The translations under genes and the position numbers were made by a program. Source: an uncultured Eubacteriales bacterium (GTDB lineage: Bacteria > Bacillota > Clostridia > Christensenellales > CAG-917). From it: a stretch of DNA of 64,000 bases. Of the stretch, positions 41,900-50,532 are shown one piece after another. Positions within the stretch are counted from its first letter, which is position 1. Each line of letters opens with the position of its first letter. The notes beneath the pieces were generated by a model. The model ran no database searches. It was not told where the DNA came from and saw only the letters and a program-made list of their open reading frames with translations. The stretch is taken from assembly GCA_900547975.1 (NCBI GenBank), contig URIX01000002.1, forward strand, positions 1-64,000, given 5' to 3'.

Positions 41900-42646
41900 A
41901 TGAAATACGGTGTACAATTGTTTTCTTTAAGAAAGTATCTGAAAGATGAAAAAGGATATGAACAAGTGTTTAAGCGCACAAAAGAAATGGGGGCGCAAGT
42001 GGTGCAACTGTCCGGAGGAAAGCCCGTTAAGGCGGAGTTTATCAAGTCGCTCGTAGACAGATACGATTTGCCCGTTTGCATAACTCACGATAAATTCGAC
42101 AGGCTTGAAAATGACCTTGACGCGCTTATCGCCGAACATAAGATTTACGGTTGCAACAATATGGGTATCGGAATGATGCCAAAGCAATTCCGCACGGGGA
42201 AAATCGAGGATTTGGACAAATTCGTTGACTTTTTGAATACGACTTGCGAGAAACTTGCCAAAGAGGATATGACGATTGCTTATCACAATCACTGGTTCGA
42301 ATTCGACGAAATCGACGGCAAGGTTATATACGACTATATGATCGAACATACTGATCCGAGAGTGCAGTTTATTCCCGACACGTATTGGATCAGATTTACC
42401 GGAAACGACATCGAGAAGTATCTTGAAAAGCTTGCGGGAAGAGTTAATACTTTGCACCTTAAAGACTACAAAAACAAAATTTTCAGAGCGGTGGGAAAGG
42501 GTACGCTCGATTTTAAGAGCATACTTGAATCAGCCGAAAAATGCGGAGTTAAGAACGCCGTCGCGGAACTTGATTTTTCGCCGAATCCGTATAAGAGCGT
42601 CGAGTTTTCGATGAAGACGTTAAAGAAGATTGCAAATGGAAACTAA
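41900..42646 (+). CDS. Sugar phosphate isomerase/epimerase-like TIM barrel
   Basis: This 248-residue protein is of the same broad family as that at 38170, but a short form. Family features: KYGVQLFSLRKYLKDEKGYE at the start, AYHNHWFEFDE (about residues 131-141) with His and Glu ligands, FIPDTYWIRFTGNDIEKYLE (Asp) and LHLKDYKN (His, about 193). This looks most like the YcjR/inosose-isomerase-related branch. The start has only a weak RBS. Its 3' end overlaps the esterase start. Reaction unknown; epimerisation of a keto-sugar made by the neighbouring dehydrogenase would be coherent. Confidence 0.85.
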   Translation: MKYGVQLFSLRKYLKDEKGYEQVFKRTKEMGAQVVQLSGGKPVKAEFIKSLVDRYDLPVCITHDKFDRLENDLDALIAEHKIYGCNNMGIGMMPKQFRTGKIEDLDKFVDFLNTTCEKLAKEDMTIAYHNHWFEFDEIDGKVIYDYMIEHTDPRVQFIPDTYWIRFTGNDIEKYLEKLAGRVNTLHLKDYKNKIFRAVGKGTLDFKSILESAEKCGVKNAVAELDFSPNPYKSVEFSMKTLKKIANGN

Positions 42647-43853
42647 AACGATTTCAACGCCTTGCGGCAACGTTATCGGCGAAGTTACGCCGTACGGATT
42701 GCGGTTCAGGGGTATAAAATACGCAGCAGCCGGACGTTTTGAAATGCCCGTCGAAGTCAGGTCTTTCGGCGGTGATTTCGACGCGACAAAACAAGGCGTA
42801 TGCTGTCCGCAAATGCGTGCATTCTGGAACGAAGAACACAGATTTTATTATCAGGAGTTCCGCAAAGGAAAAGATTTTACTTACAGTGAAGATTGCCTTA
42901 TCCTTGACGTTCATGCGCCCGACAACGCCAAAAACTGTCCCGTGATAGTTTTTATTCACGGCGGAAGTTTCACGGGCGGCAGCATAAACGAGATGCAGTT
43001 CAACGGCTCGGCGTACACGAAGCGTGACGTGATTTTCATTGCGATAAACTATCGTCTCAACGTATTCGGTTTTTTTGCCGACGGTGTGCATTGCAAAGGC
43101 AATCTCGGATTATACGACCAATACACCGCGATCGAGTGGATCAGACACAACGTCAGCTCTTTCGGAGGCGATCCCGACAACATAACTCTTATGGGGCAAA
43201 GCGCGGGCGCAATGAGCATACAAACGTTGATTTGCTCGGACTATCTCAAAGGCAAAGTCAAGGGCGCAATCATGCTGTCCGGTGGAGGAAAACGAGGCGC
43301 GATATTGCCTTTGTCAAAGCCGAACACGAGATATTGGAAAAAACTCGTAAAAGTAACGGGAGCGAATTCGTTTGAAGAATACAAAGCCATGCCGACGGAC
43401 AAGGTATGGACTGCGTGGAAAACAAAATATTCGCTTGGAAAAGCACTTTGTACAAAACCCGTGATCGACAACGAATTGGTAAAAAACGCAAAGTATGACA
43501 CAGACATCCCGATAATCTTCGGAACGGTCAAAAAAGACTTGTTGCCGCCCGTGCTCAATCATATGGCAAGAGCGTTTGCAAGAAAACAAAAAAGAAAAAA
43601 TACACCGTGTTACGTGTTTTCGCTCACGCGACTGTTGCCACCCGATAACGCGTCTTTCCATTCCTGCGACCTTTGGTATGCGCTCGGCTCGCTCGGGGAT
43701 TCCTTACGACCTTTTACGCAAGACGATTACGACTTGTCCGATGAAATGGTTGACAGATTTTCAGCTTTTGCAAAATCGCAAAATCCCAACGCCGACGGCA
43801 AACCGCAATGGAATGTCTATTCATCAAAATCCGACATCAAAGTTTTCAAATAA
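42636..43853 (+). CDS. Type-B carboxylesterase-like hydrolase
   Basis: This 405-residue alpha/beta hydrolase of the carboxylesterase B family has the oxyanion-hole motif FIHGGSFTGGS (about residues 107-117), the EDCLILDVHAP signature and the nucleophile elbow GQSAGA (Ser about 187). It is shorter than usual (about 500 residues) because part of the C-terminal half is reduced; a late His in PDNASFHSCDL could complete the triad. There is no signal peptide, so it acts in the cytoplasm. I use the ATG at 42636. In this operon it could release methyl, acetyl or feruloyl groups from imported glucuronate esters. Confidence 0.85.
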   Translation: METKTISTPCGNVIGEVTPYGLRFRGIKYAAAGRFEMPVEVRSFGGDFDATKQGVCCPQMRAFWNEEHRFYYQEFRKGKDFTYSEDCLILDVHAPDNAKNCPVIVFIHGGSFTGGSINEMQFNGSAYTKRDVIFIAINYRLNVFGFFADGVHCKGNLGLYDQYTAIEWIRHNVSSFGGDPDNITLMGQSAGAMSIQTLICSDYLKGKVKGAIMLSGGGKRGAILPLSKPNTRYWKKLVKVTGANSFEEYKAMPTDKVWTAWKTKYSLGKALCTKPVIDNELVKNAKYDTDIPIIFGTVKKDLLPPVLNHMARAFARKQKRKNTPCYVFSLTRLLPPDNASFHSCDLWYALGSLGDSLRPFTQDDYDLSDEMVDRFSAFAKSQNPNADGKPQWNVYSSKSDIKVFK

Positions 43854-43873
43854 ATTTATATAAGCAATTCAAG

Positions 43874-43900
43874 TGCGAACGCCTGCCGCGTTCGCATTTT
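43874..43900 (+). terminator. Terminator of the hexuronate operon
   Basis: TGCGAACG / CGTTCGCA stem followed by TTTT, 20 bp after the last stop codon of the ten-gene operon. Confidence 0.7.
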
Positions 43901-43926
43901 AAGTTGTAGCCTTTAGCGACAAAAAA

Positions 43927-43975
43927 CCACCACTTGAAGTGGTGAAATAGAGGTTGCGCACAAAATTTGTGCGTA
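43927..43975. repeat. Two 15-nt hairpins
   Basis: ACCACT-TGA-AGTGGT and GCACAA-AAT-TTGTGC, each with a 6-bp stem and 3-nt loop, are separated by 14 bp that begin GAAATAG. This is the same hairpin geometry as in the potA-upstream array. The remainder of 43976-44092 shows no gene. Confidence 0.6.
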
Positions 43976-44092
43976 AGCAGATGTATAGATAAATAGGGTG
44001 GCGTTCTAATTGCACAAAATCCGCAATATGAGATTTTTATAAATTTAAAGAATTTATAGGCGTAGTTTTGTAGCAAAAAATTCTCGAAGAAA

Positions 44093-44127
44093 AATAATAC
44101 GAACCCATTATCTGAGTTCGTATTATT
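44093..44127. terminator. Hairpin terminator before the glycan locus
   Basis: A perfect 12-bp stem AATAATACGAAC / GTTCGTATTATT lies between the convergent hexuronate and dTDP-sugar operons. Confidence 0.7.
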
Positions 44128-44213
44128 GTCATTTGGTGAGCAAAATAATGCATCAATTGATTGAGTTTACATTAGTTTGTTTAGCGGTTTAGATTACAAG
44201 AACAGCACAAAAA

Positions 44214-44627
44214 CTAATGATTGTTTTTATGAGTGTGTTGCCATTCTTGGAATTCATCGTATGAACGGATGTAGTCGTCTTCGGAATACTTTTCGGATGC
44301 AAGAACAAGCAGGACGCCGTCGTGAGAAAAGTCAAAGATTTCACGCCACACGTTGTGACCTATGTATAGCCCTTTTGCCGGGTCGTCAAGGGTTACGACT
44401 TGTTTTTCTTCGCCGTTTGTCAGCATAACTTTGCAACTGCCGTGAATTGCGATATAGATTTGTTGTAAATTCTTGTGCGAATGGAATCCTCGACTGGTAT
44501 GTTCGCCGACGCCGTAAATGTAATAAACGCGTTTTACGGTGAAGGGAATTTCTTTTTCGTATTCTGCGACTACGAGCATTCCTCTCGAATCGCCGTGTTT
44601 TTGGAAGTCTATTTGTTTGATGTCCAT
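44214..44627 (-). CDS. dTDP-4-keto-6-deoxyhexose 3,4-ketoisomerase (FdtA/QdtA-like cupin)
   Basis: This 137-residue cupin enzyme has the WxcM/FdtA family motifs DSRGMLVVAEYEKEIPFTVKR (read as DSRG...VKR), the RGFHSHKNLQQIYIAIHGS box (about residues 45-63) with active-site His, and LDDPAKGLYIGHNVWREI. It moves the keto group of dTDP-4-keto-6-deoxyglucose from C4 to C3, the entry to Fuc3NAc or Qui3NAc. FdtA and QdtA differ in C4 stereochemistry, which I cannot read. I use the ATG at 44627, inside the 3' end of the glycosyltransferase gene (19-nt overlap). Confidence 0.88.
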   Translation of the reverse strand: MDIKQIDFQKHGDSRGMLVVAEYEKEIPFTVKRVYYIYGVGEHTSRGFHSHKNLQQIYIAIHGSCKVMLTNGEEKQVVTLDDPAKGLYIGHNVWREIFDFSHDGVLLVLASEKYSEDDYIRSYDEFQEWQHTHKNNH

Positions 44628-45562
44628 AGTTTTGTCCTTATGAAACGTTTTATTGAAATAACCGGGTGTTTGATTGCCATAAAGCAAATATATTTAAGAC
44701 GTTTGCAAGCGGTGCTTTTTTCGTTATGCGCGGATTCAAACGCTTTTTTTTCGCGCAACCATATTGCTTCGTTTTTCCACGCCTTGTAATCGGATTTTGC
44801 TGCCGATGGATTCTGACAGTAGGGAAGTACCTCGTTTTTGAAAATACTATCCGATACTTCCAGATACTTTTCGCTTAATCCGCCTTGACTGCTGATGCCG
44901 CCACTTCGATATTTTATAACGATTCTATCCCAAAATGTGATAGGTATGCCCATTCGTGATAATTTCAAATTTGACGGATAGTCTTCGACAAGAGGGTAGC
45001 GTTCATCGTAACCGCCCATAAGTTCAAAACTCGTTTTCGTTCTTGCCGTGCAACAACCGAAAATCAGGTTGAAACCTCGCATTTTCTCGAACAATTCTTG
45101 CGGCGTTGAATTTTCTATCGCGATGATTTCCGCCGACGTTGGCGCGTCATATAAGTGCGTTTCGAGATTCTCGTCGTAAACGGCTCGTTTTGCGGTTATA
45201 ACGTCGGCATTCGTACTTTCGAATCGTTCGACCCATTGCGTCAGCACGGATTCGTCAAAAAACTCGTCGTCAGCCGCGACGTTGAACAGATACTTGCCGT
45301 TCGCTTTCGATAAAGCGCGGTTTAGATTCTTGGTTATGCCGAGATTGCTATCGTTTCGTGTAACAATCAAATCGACTATATTTCCCGTGTTATTTGCGCG
45401 GATATATTCGATTATTGCCTCGCCGTCGAAGTCGCTCGACGCGTCGTCGCAAACGATATATTGAATATTCGGATACGACTGCATAAGCACGGAATCGATT
45501 GCGCCGAATATTGTTTTTGAATTGTTGTATGAAGGCGTGACGACGGTTACAAGGGGATTCAT
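44609..45562 (-). CDS. Family 2 glycosyltransferase
   Basis: This 317-residue GT-A fold transferase starts NPLVTVVTPSYNNSKTIFGA, with the nucleotide-binding DDASSDFDG (about residues 40-48) and the metal-binding AADDEFFDES (DDE instead of DxD, about 98-107). No membrane segments are seen, so it acts at the cytoplasmic face, transferring one sugar (possibly the 3-amino-3,6-dideoxyhexose) to a lipid-linked acceptor. I start it at 45562 (ATG overlapping the rmlB stop by 1 nt); the longer open frame upstream overlaps rmlB. Confidence 0.88.
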   Translation of the reverse strand: MNPLVTVVTPSYNNSKTIFGAIDSVLMQSYPNIQYIVCDDASSDFDGEAIIEYIRANNTGNIVDLIVTRNDSNLGITKNLNRALSKANGKYLFNVAADDEFFDESVLTQWVERFESTNADVITAKRAVYDENLETHLYDAPTSAEIIAIENSTPQELFEKMRGFNLIFGCCTARTKTSFELMGGYDERYPLVEDYPSNLKLSRMGIPITFWDRIVIKYRSGGISSQGGLSEKYLEVSDSIFKNEVLPYCQNPSAAKSDYKAWKNEAIWLREKKAFESAHNEKSTACKRLKYICFMAIKHPVISIKRFIRTKLWTSNK

Positions 45563-46575
45563 TATCTGCCCTCGTACATTTTGGCGTAATAATTTTGATA
45601 TTCGCCGCTGATTATTCTTTCCCACCATTCCTTATGCGTGAGATACCAGTCGATTGTGCGACGGATTCCGTCTTCAAACGTAGTTTGAGGCAACCAACCG
45701 AGTTCACGGTGAATTTTTGTCGGGTCTATTGCGTATCTACGGTCATGTCCGGCTCTATCGGTGACAAATTTGATTTCGCCTTTGCCGAGGGTGTTGATGA
45801 TTGTTTGCACGACTTCCAAATTGTTTTTTTCGTTGTGGCCGCCGATATTGTAGACTTCGCCGACTCTGCCGTTGTGGATAATAAGATCAATGGCAGAGCA
45901 GTGATCCTCGACGTAAATCCAGTCGCGAACGTTTTTGCCGTCGCCGTATACGGGAAGCGGTTTGTCGTTGAGAACATTTGCAATCATCAAGGGGATCAGT
46001 TTTTCGGGAAAGTGGTACGGCCCGTAGTTGTTTGAACAACGAGATATGGTGACGGGCAAACCATAGGTGCGATGATATGCCAAAACGAGCAAGTCCGCCG
46101 ATGCTTTTGATGCAGAGTAGGGACTCGATGTATGAATAGGAGTTTCTTCCGTGAAGAACAAATCGGGTCTATCAAGTGGCAAATCGCCATACACTTCGTC
46201 GGTAGAAACCTGATGGTATCTTGTGATTCCGTATTTTCTGCACGCGTCCATAAGCACTTGCGTGCCCAGAATGTTTGTTTTTAAGAAAATTTCGGGATTG
46301 ACAATGGATCTATCAACGTGGCTTTCCGCTGCAAAGTTGACAACGATATCGGGCTTTTCGGATTCAAAAAGTTTGAAGATATTCTCTCTATCGGTTATGT
46401 CGATTTTGACGAATTTGAACTTCGGGTTCTTCAATGCATCTTCAAGCGTTTCCATATTGCCGGCATAGGTAAGGCTGTCAAGACAAACGATTTGATAATT
46501 CGGATGTTTGTCCAGCATATGATATATAAAGTTGCTACCGATAAATCCGGCGCCGCCGGTGACAAAAATTTTCAT
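45562..46575 (-). CDS. rmlB: dTDP-glucose 4,6-dehydratase
   Basis: This 337-residue extended SDR enzyme converts dTDP-glucose to dTDP-4-keto-6-deoxyglucose. The NAD-binding [10 protein letters not shown] (residues 7-16), [19 protein letters not shown] and catalytic YSASKAS (about 152-158) are all intact. Length equals the family. It overlaps rmlA by 4 nt. In this locus rmlC and rmlD are missing, and FdtA-like and aminotransferase genes take their place, so the pathway goes to an amino-dideoxyhexose, not rhamnose. Confidence 0.96.
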   Translation of the reverse strand: MKIFVTGGAGFIGSNFIYHMLDKHPNYQIVCLDSLTYAGNMETLEDALKNPKFKFVKIDITDRENIFKLFESEKPDIVVNFAAESHVDRSIVNPEIFLKTNILGTQVLMDACRKYGITRYHQVSTDEVYGDLPLDRPDLFFTEETPIHTSSPYSASKASADLLVLAYHRTYGLPVTISRCSNNYGPYHFPEKLIPLMIANVLNDKPLPVYGDGKNVRDWIYVEDHCSAIDLIIHNGRVGEVYNIGGHNEKNNLEVVQTIINTLGKGEIKFVTDRAGHDRRYAIDPTKIHRELGWLPQTTFEDGIRRTIDWYLTHKEWWERIISGEYQNYYAKMYEGR

Positions 46576-47450
46576 AGTCTATTTTCAGTGTTTGCCAATC
46601 TTAAAAGATATTGACCGTATTCTGTTTGCGCAAGGTTTTCACCCAACTGTCTTAGGTGCTCTGTTGTGATATAGCCGTTGCGCCATGCAATTTCTTCCAA
46701 ACAAGAAATATATAAACCTTGTCTGTTTTGTACAACTTCAACGTATGTTGCTGCTTGCATCATTCCGCTAGGGCTGCCTGTATCGAGCCACACCGTGCCT
46801 CGTCCCAGCAAAATGACTTTCAACTGTTTGCGGCTTAAATATTCATTGTTTATAGATGTTATTTCAATTTCGCCTCTCGCAGAAGGCTTGACGTTTTTTG
46901 CAATTTCCACAACGCTGTTGTCATAGAAATAAAGTCCCGGAACAGCATACGACGATTTGGGCTTTTCAGGCTTTTCTTCAATGGAAATAACGTTGAAGTC
47001 TTTGTCAAATTCAACTACGCCGAATTCCCGTGGGTGTTTGACAGGATAACCGAATACGGTTGCGCCATTATTGTCGGATATCGCTTGTTTGAGTGTCAGA
47101 GCCAAGTTTTGTCCGTAAAAAACGTTGTCGCCCAAAATCAAGCAAACGTCATCGTTGCCAATAAAGTCCTCGCCGATAATAAAAGCGTCTGCAAGTCCGC
47201 GCGGCTTATCTTGTACAGCGTACGAAAACCGAACGCCCAAAGACGAGCCATCTTTTAACAGCGATTTGTATTGTTCGATAGCCTCAGGCGACGAAATAAT
47301 CAAAATATCTCTTATGCCTGCAAGCATCAAAATTGACAAAGGATAATAGATGAGCGGTTTGTCATAAATAGGCAAAAGCTGCTTTGATACAGCGATTGTC
47401 AACGGATATAAGCGTGTGCCTTTTCCGCCTGCTAAAATTATGCCTTTCAT
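46572..47450 (-). CDS. rmlA: Glucose-1-phosphate thymidylyltransferase
   Basis: This 292-residue nucleotidyltransferase makes dTDP-glucose from glucose 1-phosphate and dTTP. The signature [20 protein letters not shown] (about residues 5-24), [19 protein letters not shown] and [10 protein letters not shown] (about 107-116, metal Asp) are intact. First gene of the minus-strand operon rmlA-rmlB-GT-fdtA, with a good promoter in the 247-bp divergent gap. GGGGA lies upstream of the ATG. Confidence 0.96.
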   Translation of the reverse strand: MKGIILAGGKGTRLYPLTIAVSKQLLPIYDKPLIYYPLSILMLAGIRDILIISSPEAIEQYKSLLKDGSSLGVRFSYAVQDKPRGLADAFIIGEDFIGNDDVCLILGDNVFYGQNLALTLKQAISDNNGATVFGYPVKHPREFGVVEFDKDFNVISIEEKPEKPKSSYAVPGLYFYDNSVVEIAKNVKPSARGEIEITSINNEYLSRKQLKVILLGRGTVWLDTGSPSGMMQAATYVEVVQNRQGLYISCLEEIAWRNGYITTEHLRQLGENLAQTEYGQYLLRLANTENRL

Positions 47451-47495
47451 CGTGGATTTCCCCTTTTTAGGTTAGTTAAAAATTTGATATACCTA

Positions 47496-47525
47496 AATAT
47501 ACCACCAAAAGAGTTGAGATGTCAA
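47496..47525 (-). promoter_or_regulatory. Promoter of the rmlA operon
   Basis: On the minus strand TTGACA (47525-47520) and TATATT (47501-47496) have an 18-bp spacer, about 45 bp before the rmlA ATG. Confidence 0.6.
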
Positions 47526-47603
47526 CATTGACAAAAAATATGTAAAAATATAGTGACAAAAGGAGTAATAGATTCTCGTTGCCAATACTTTTATCGAAAA
47601 TTG

Positions 47604-47631
47604 TTGATATATCGTGAAATTATGTTATAAT
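47604..47631 (+). promoter_or_regulatory. Promoter of the plus-strand glycan operon
   Basis: TTGATA (47604-47609) and TATAAT (47626-47631) have a 16-bp spacer, giving a leader of about 60 nt before the aminotransferase. Confidence 0.6.
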
Positions 47632-47697
47632 AAACAAAGAATGGCCTCAATCAATCTGTGGTTGTTCAATATTTGTTAGGGTAGGAATAGGCAGTTA

Positions 47698-48801
47698 ATG
47701 AAAATACCGTATTTGGATTTGAGTGTAATGCACAACGAGTTGAACGATCGACTTATTGCGGCGTTCAATAGAGTTTTGAGTGCAAATAGTTTTATTCTCG
47801 ACAAAGAAGTCGAGAATTTCGAAGCACATTTTGCTCAATACTGCGGCGCAAAATATGCAATCGGATGCGGAAACGGACTCGATGCGTTATATTTGACTCT
47901 CAAAGCGATGGTCGTGACTTACGGCGACGAAGTTATCGTTCCGTCAAACACTTATATCGCGACGGCACTCGCGGTTTCTTACGTCGGTGCTACGCCGGTA
48001 TTTGTCGAGCCGACGCTCGATACTTTCAATATCGATCCCGAAAGAATAGAAGAAGCGATCACGGACAAAACAAAAGCCATAATCGCAGTCAACCTCTATG
48101 GCAGAATGGCAGATTTGGACAAGATTAAAGCAATCGCGGACAAATATTCGTTAAAACTTATAGAGGATTCGGCGCAAGCGCACGGTGCGGAATACAAAGG
48201 ACATAAATCGGCATATTACAGCGATGCGGCGGGATTTAGTTTCTATCCCGGCAAAAACTTGGGAGCACTCGGCGACGCCGGCATAATCGTGACGAACGAT
48301 GCCGACCTTGCGGACAAACTTCGTTGCTTGAGAAACTATGGCTCAAAAATCAAGTATGAGCACATTGTCAAGGGAACAAATTCGCGTCTTGACGAAATGC
48401 AAGCGGCTTTTTTGGATGCAAAACTTCCAGAACTTGACAAATGGAATGCTCGCAGACAAGAAATAGCGCAAAGACTGATAAATGAGGTGCACAATCCGCT
48501 TATCGTTATGCCCAAACCTTGCGACGAAGACCACTTCAACGTATGGCACATTTTTGCAGTGCTTTGCAAAGAACGCGCTGCTCTTGAGAAATATCTTAAC
48601 GACAACGGAATAGGGACGAACAAGCACTATCCAAAGTCGATGCACTTGCAAGGCGCATATCGAGATCTCGGATTCAAGAAGGGCGATTATCCTATTGCCG
48701 AAACGATTTCCGAATGTGAATTGTCCATACCCGTTTATTATGGTATGACCGACGAGCAAGTCGATTATTTGATCGAAAAATTGAATTGTTTCGAGGCGTA
48801 A
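47698..48801 (+). CDS. dTDP-3-keto-6-deoxyhexose aminotransferase (FdtB/QdtB-like)
   Basis: This 367-residue PLP-dependent sugar aminotransferase is of the DegT/DnrJ/EryC1/StrS family. The PLP phosphate and ring contacts appear in [15 protein letters not shown] (about residues 57-71) and [15 protein letters not shown] (about 155-169), and the Schiff-base Lys in [12 protein letters not shown] (about 184-189). The start [17 protein letters not shown] is typical of FdtB/QdtB enzymes, which aminate the C3 keto sugar made by the FdtA-type isomerase. It is the first gene of the plus-strand operon, 2 bp before the acyltransferase. Confidence 0.9.
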   Translation: MKIPYLDLSVMHNELNDRLIAAFNRVLSANSFILDKEVENFEAHFAQYCGAKYAIGCGNGLDALYLTLKAMVVTYGDEVIVPSNTYIATALAVSYVGATPVFVEPTLDTFNIDPERIEEAITDKTKAIIAVNLYGRMADLDKIKAIADKYSLKLIEDSAQAHGAEYKGHKSAYYSDAAGFSFYPGKNLGALGDAGIIVTNDADLADKLRCLRNYGSKIKYEHIVKGTNSRLDEMQAAFLDAKLPELDKWNARRQEIAQRLINEVHNPLIVMPKPCDEDHFNVWHIFAVLCKERAALEKYLNDNGIGTNKHYPKSMHLQGAYRDLGFKKGDYPIAETISECELSIPVYYGMTDEQVDYLIEKLNCFEA

Positions 48802-48802
48802 T

Positions 48803-49234
48803 ATGATTCATCCGCTTTCCGACGTTCAAAGCACGAATATAGGTGACAACACCAACGTATGGCAATTTGTCGTTATACTTCGTGGCGCAAAAATCGGCTC
48901 GAATTGCAATATATGCGCCAACTGTTTCATTGAAAACGACGTCGTTGTGGGCGATAACGTGACCGTCAAATGCGGCGTACAGTTGTGGGACGGTTTAAGA
49001 GTCGAAGACAACGTTTTTATAGGCCCGAATGCAACTTTTTGCAACGATAAATTTCCAAAGTCGCACAACAAAGACTTTGCGTTGTTGCAAACAACCGTGA
49101 AAAAAGGTGCATCTATCGGGGCGAATGCTACAATTTTGCCGGGGATAACCATCGGCGAAAACGCAATGATAGGCGCAGGGGCGTTGGTGACGAAAGACGT
49201 TCCTACAGGCGCAATAATCAAAGGGAAATATTGA
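48803..49234 (+). CDS. Hexapeptide-repeat N-acyltransferase (FdtC-like)
   Basis: This 143-residue left-handed beta-helix acyltransferase shows hexapeptide repeats throughout ([40 protein letters not shown]). It should acetylate the C3 amino group of the dTDP-3-amino-3,6-dideoxyhexose. The enzyme is short, as for FdtC/QdtC-like truncated forms that lack a C-terminal domain. The last residues (GAIIKGKY) continue the helix and lack the usual NPAK ending. Position after the aminotransferase supports the pathway assignment. Confidence 0.88.
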   Translation: MIHPLSDVQSTNIGDNTNVWQFVVILRGAKIGSNCNICANCFIENDVVVGDNVTVKCGVQLWDGLRVEDNVFIGPNATFCNDKFPKSHNKDFALLQTTVKKGASIGANATILPGITIGENAMIGAGALVTKDVPTGAIIKGKY

Positions 49235-49235
49235 T

Positions 49236-50528
49236 ATGGAAAAACAAAAGCAAAAAATTGTTTTCTATTTCAGAAAAAACGTTTTGGCAAAAGGCGATTT
49301 TGCTCTTTATTATTGCGTTGCGAACGAGATTGCGGAAAACTTCGACATCGACGTTTTTTGCGTAAACAACTCATACAAAGAGATTCAACAAGAGTATTTA
49401 GATTCAAAAATAAACTTCTGTGATTTGAACGAAAGCAACCTCAAAGACTTTGAAGGGGCATATTTCGTTACGGCTTACAACCAGTTGTTTTTCTTGCTCG
49501 AAGAAATCGAGAGCATCAAATCCGCAAAAATACTTTTATTGTTTTTGCATCCACAAATCACAAATTGGATGAACAATCAGTTGCCGAAAAATGCGAATGT
49601 TAAAAGCATATATAAATTGTTGCGTGAAAAAAACGCTTACGGATTTATGGATTGCGCAAATTTGTTCGCACTCGAAAAGCGAACCAATATATGTTTTGAA
49701 AAACGTTATTTCCCAGTAGTCTTCGACGATAAACACGTTTCACAACACGTCGACGCTTGCGATGTCGTGTCCGATGACGAAATAAATATCGGTTGGTTCG
49801 GACGGCTCGACGCGGACAAGATTTATTCTTTGCTCAACGTGCTGGACAATTTGCTTGAAGAAGGCATTTGTAACGTCAACTTCCATTTGATCGGTGACGG
49901 AAACGCGAAAAAACTTATCAACGTAAACAAATACGCTCCCAATATAAAGATCGTGTTCAATTCGTTTATGTTCGGCGAGGAAAGGGATTCGTATTTAAGA
50001 AGCAACGTAGATATGGTAGTCGCAATGGGAATTTCCGCTTTGGACGTGGCGTTGTTGTCCATTCCGACCGTTATTCCGATCGTATCTTCTCAAAGAATCA
50101 GAGATGATAAATTGGCGTATATTTTCGATGCGAACGATTATTGTTTGGGTTGGAACGTGACCGACGTTGACGCCGCAACGAAGAAAACTTACGGCATTAA
50201 ACAAATCATAGGCGATTTGCAATGCGGACGCAAGAAGGAATTGGGTGAAAAGTGCTACGATTATGTACAATCAACATTTAACGTTAAGGAACATTCGCTC
50301 GATTTGGTAAAGTTGATTACGTCAACGAATCTTACCGTTGTCGATTGCTTGGCAAACGCAACGATTGCAAATCAACTGCGCAAATTCCGCTTGTACAAAC
50401 GTTTGCGCGGTGCAAACAGAGGTTACAACGATTATTTGTCTTTCCGTGTAAAATTGGCACGGTTCAAAGAAATGAAATTCGCGAGCCAAGTGAAATTTGC
50501 ATTGAATAAACTATTGAAAAAAGGATAA
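49236..50528 (+). CDS. GT-B-like glycosyltransferase, paralogue of the next gene
   Basis: This 430-residue protein has a GT-B fold outline: an N-terminal region with low similarity to known families, then INIGWFGRLDADKIYSLL (about residues 186-203), FHLIGDGNA (about 213-221) and a glycosyltransferase-4-like C-terminal half. The E-x7-E motif of retaining GT4 enzymes is not clear. It resembles the N-terminal half of the downstream 824-residue protein (shared phrases FG-x-L and GWN; LTVVDCL against LTLSDCL), so the two arose by duplication. Probably a cytoplasmic-side transferase for the surface glycan. Confidence 0.75.
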   Translation: MEKQKQKIVFYFRKNVLAKGDFALYYCVANEIAENFDIDVFCVNNSYKEIQQEYLDSKINFCDLNESNLKDFEGAYFVTAYNQLFFLLEEIESIKSAKILLLFLHPQITNWMNNQLPKNANVKSIYKLLREKNAYGFMDCANLFALEKRTNICFEKRYFPVVFDDKHVSQHVDACDVVSDDEINIGWFGRLDADKIYSLLNVLDNLLEEGICNVNFHLIGDGNAKKLINVNKYAPNIKIVFNSFMFGEERDSYLRSNVDMVVAMGISALDVALLSIPTVIPIVSSQRIRDDKLAYIFDANDYCLGWNVTDVDAATKKTYGIKQIIGDLQCGRKKELGEKCYDYVQSTFNVKEHSLDLVKLITSTNLTVVDCLANATIANQLRKFRLYKRLRGANRGYNDYLSFRVKLARFKEMKFASQVKFALNKLLKKG

Positions 50529-50532
50529 CGAA

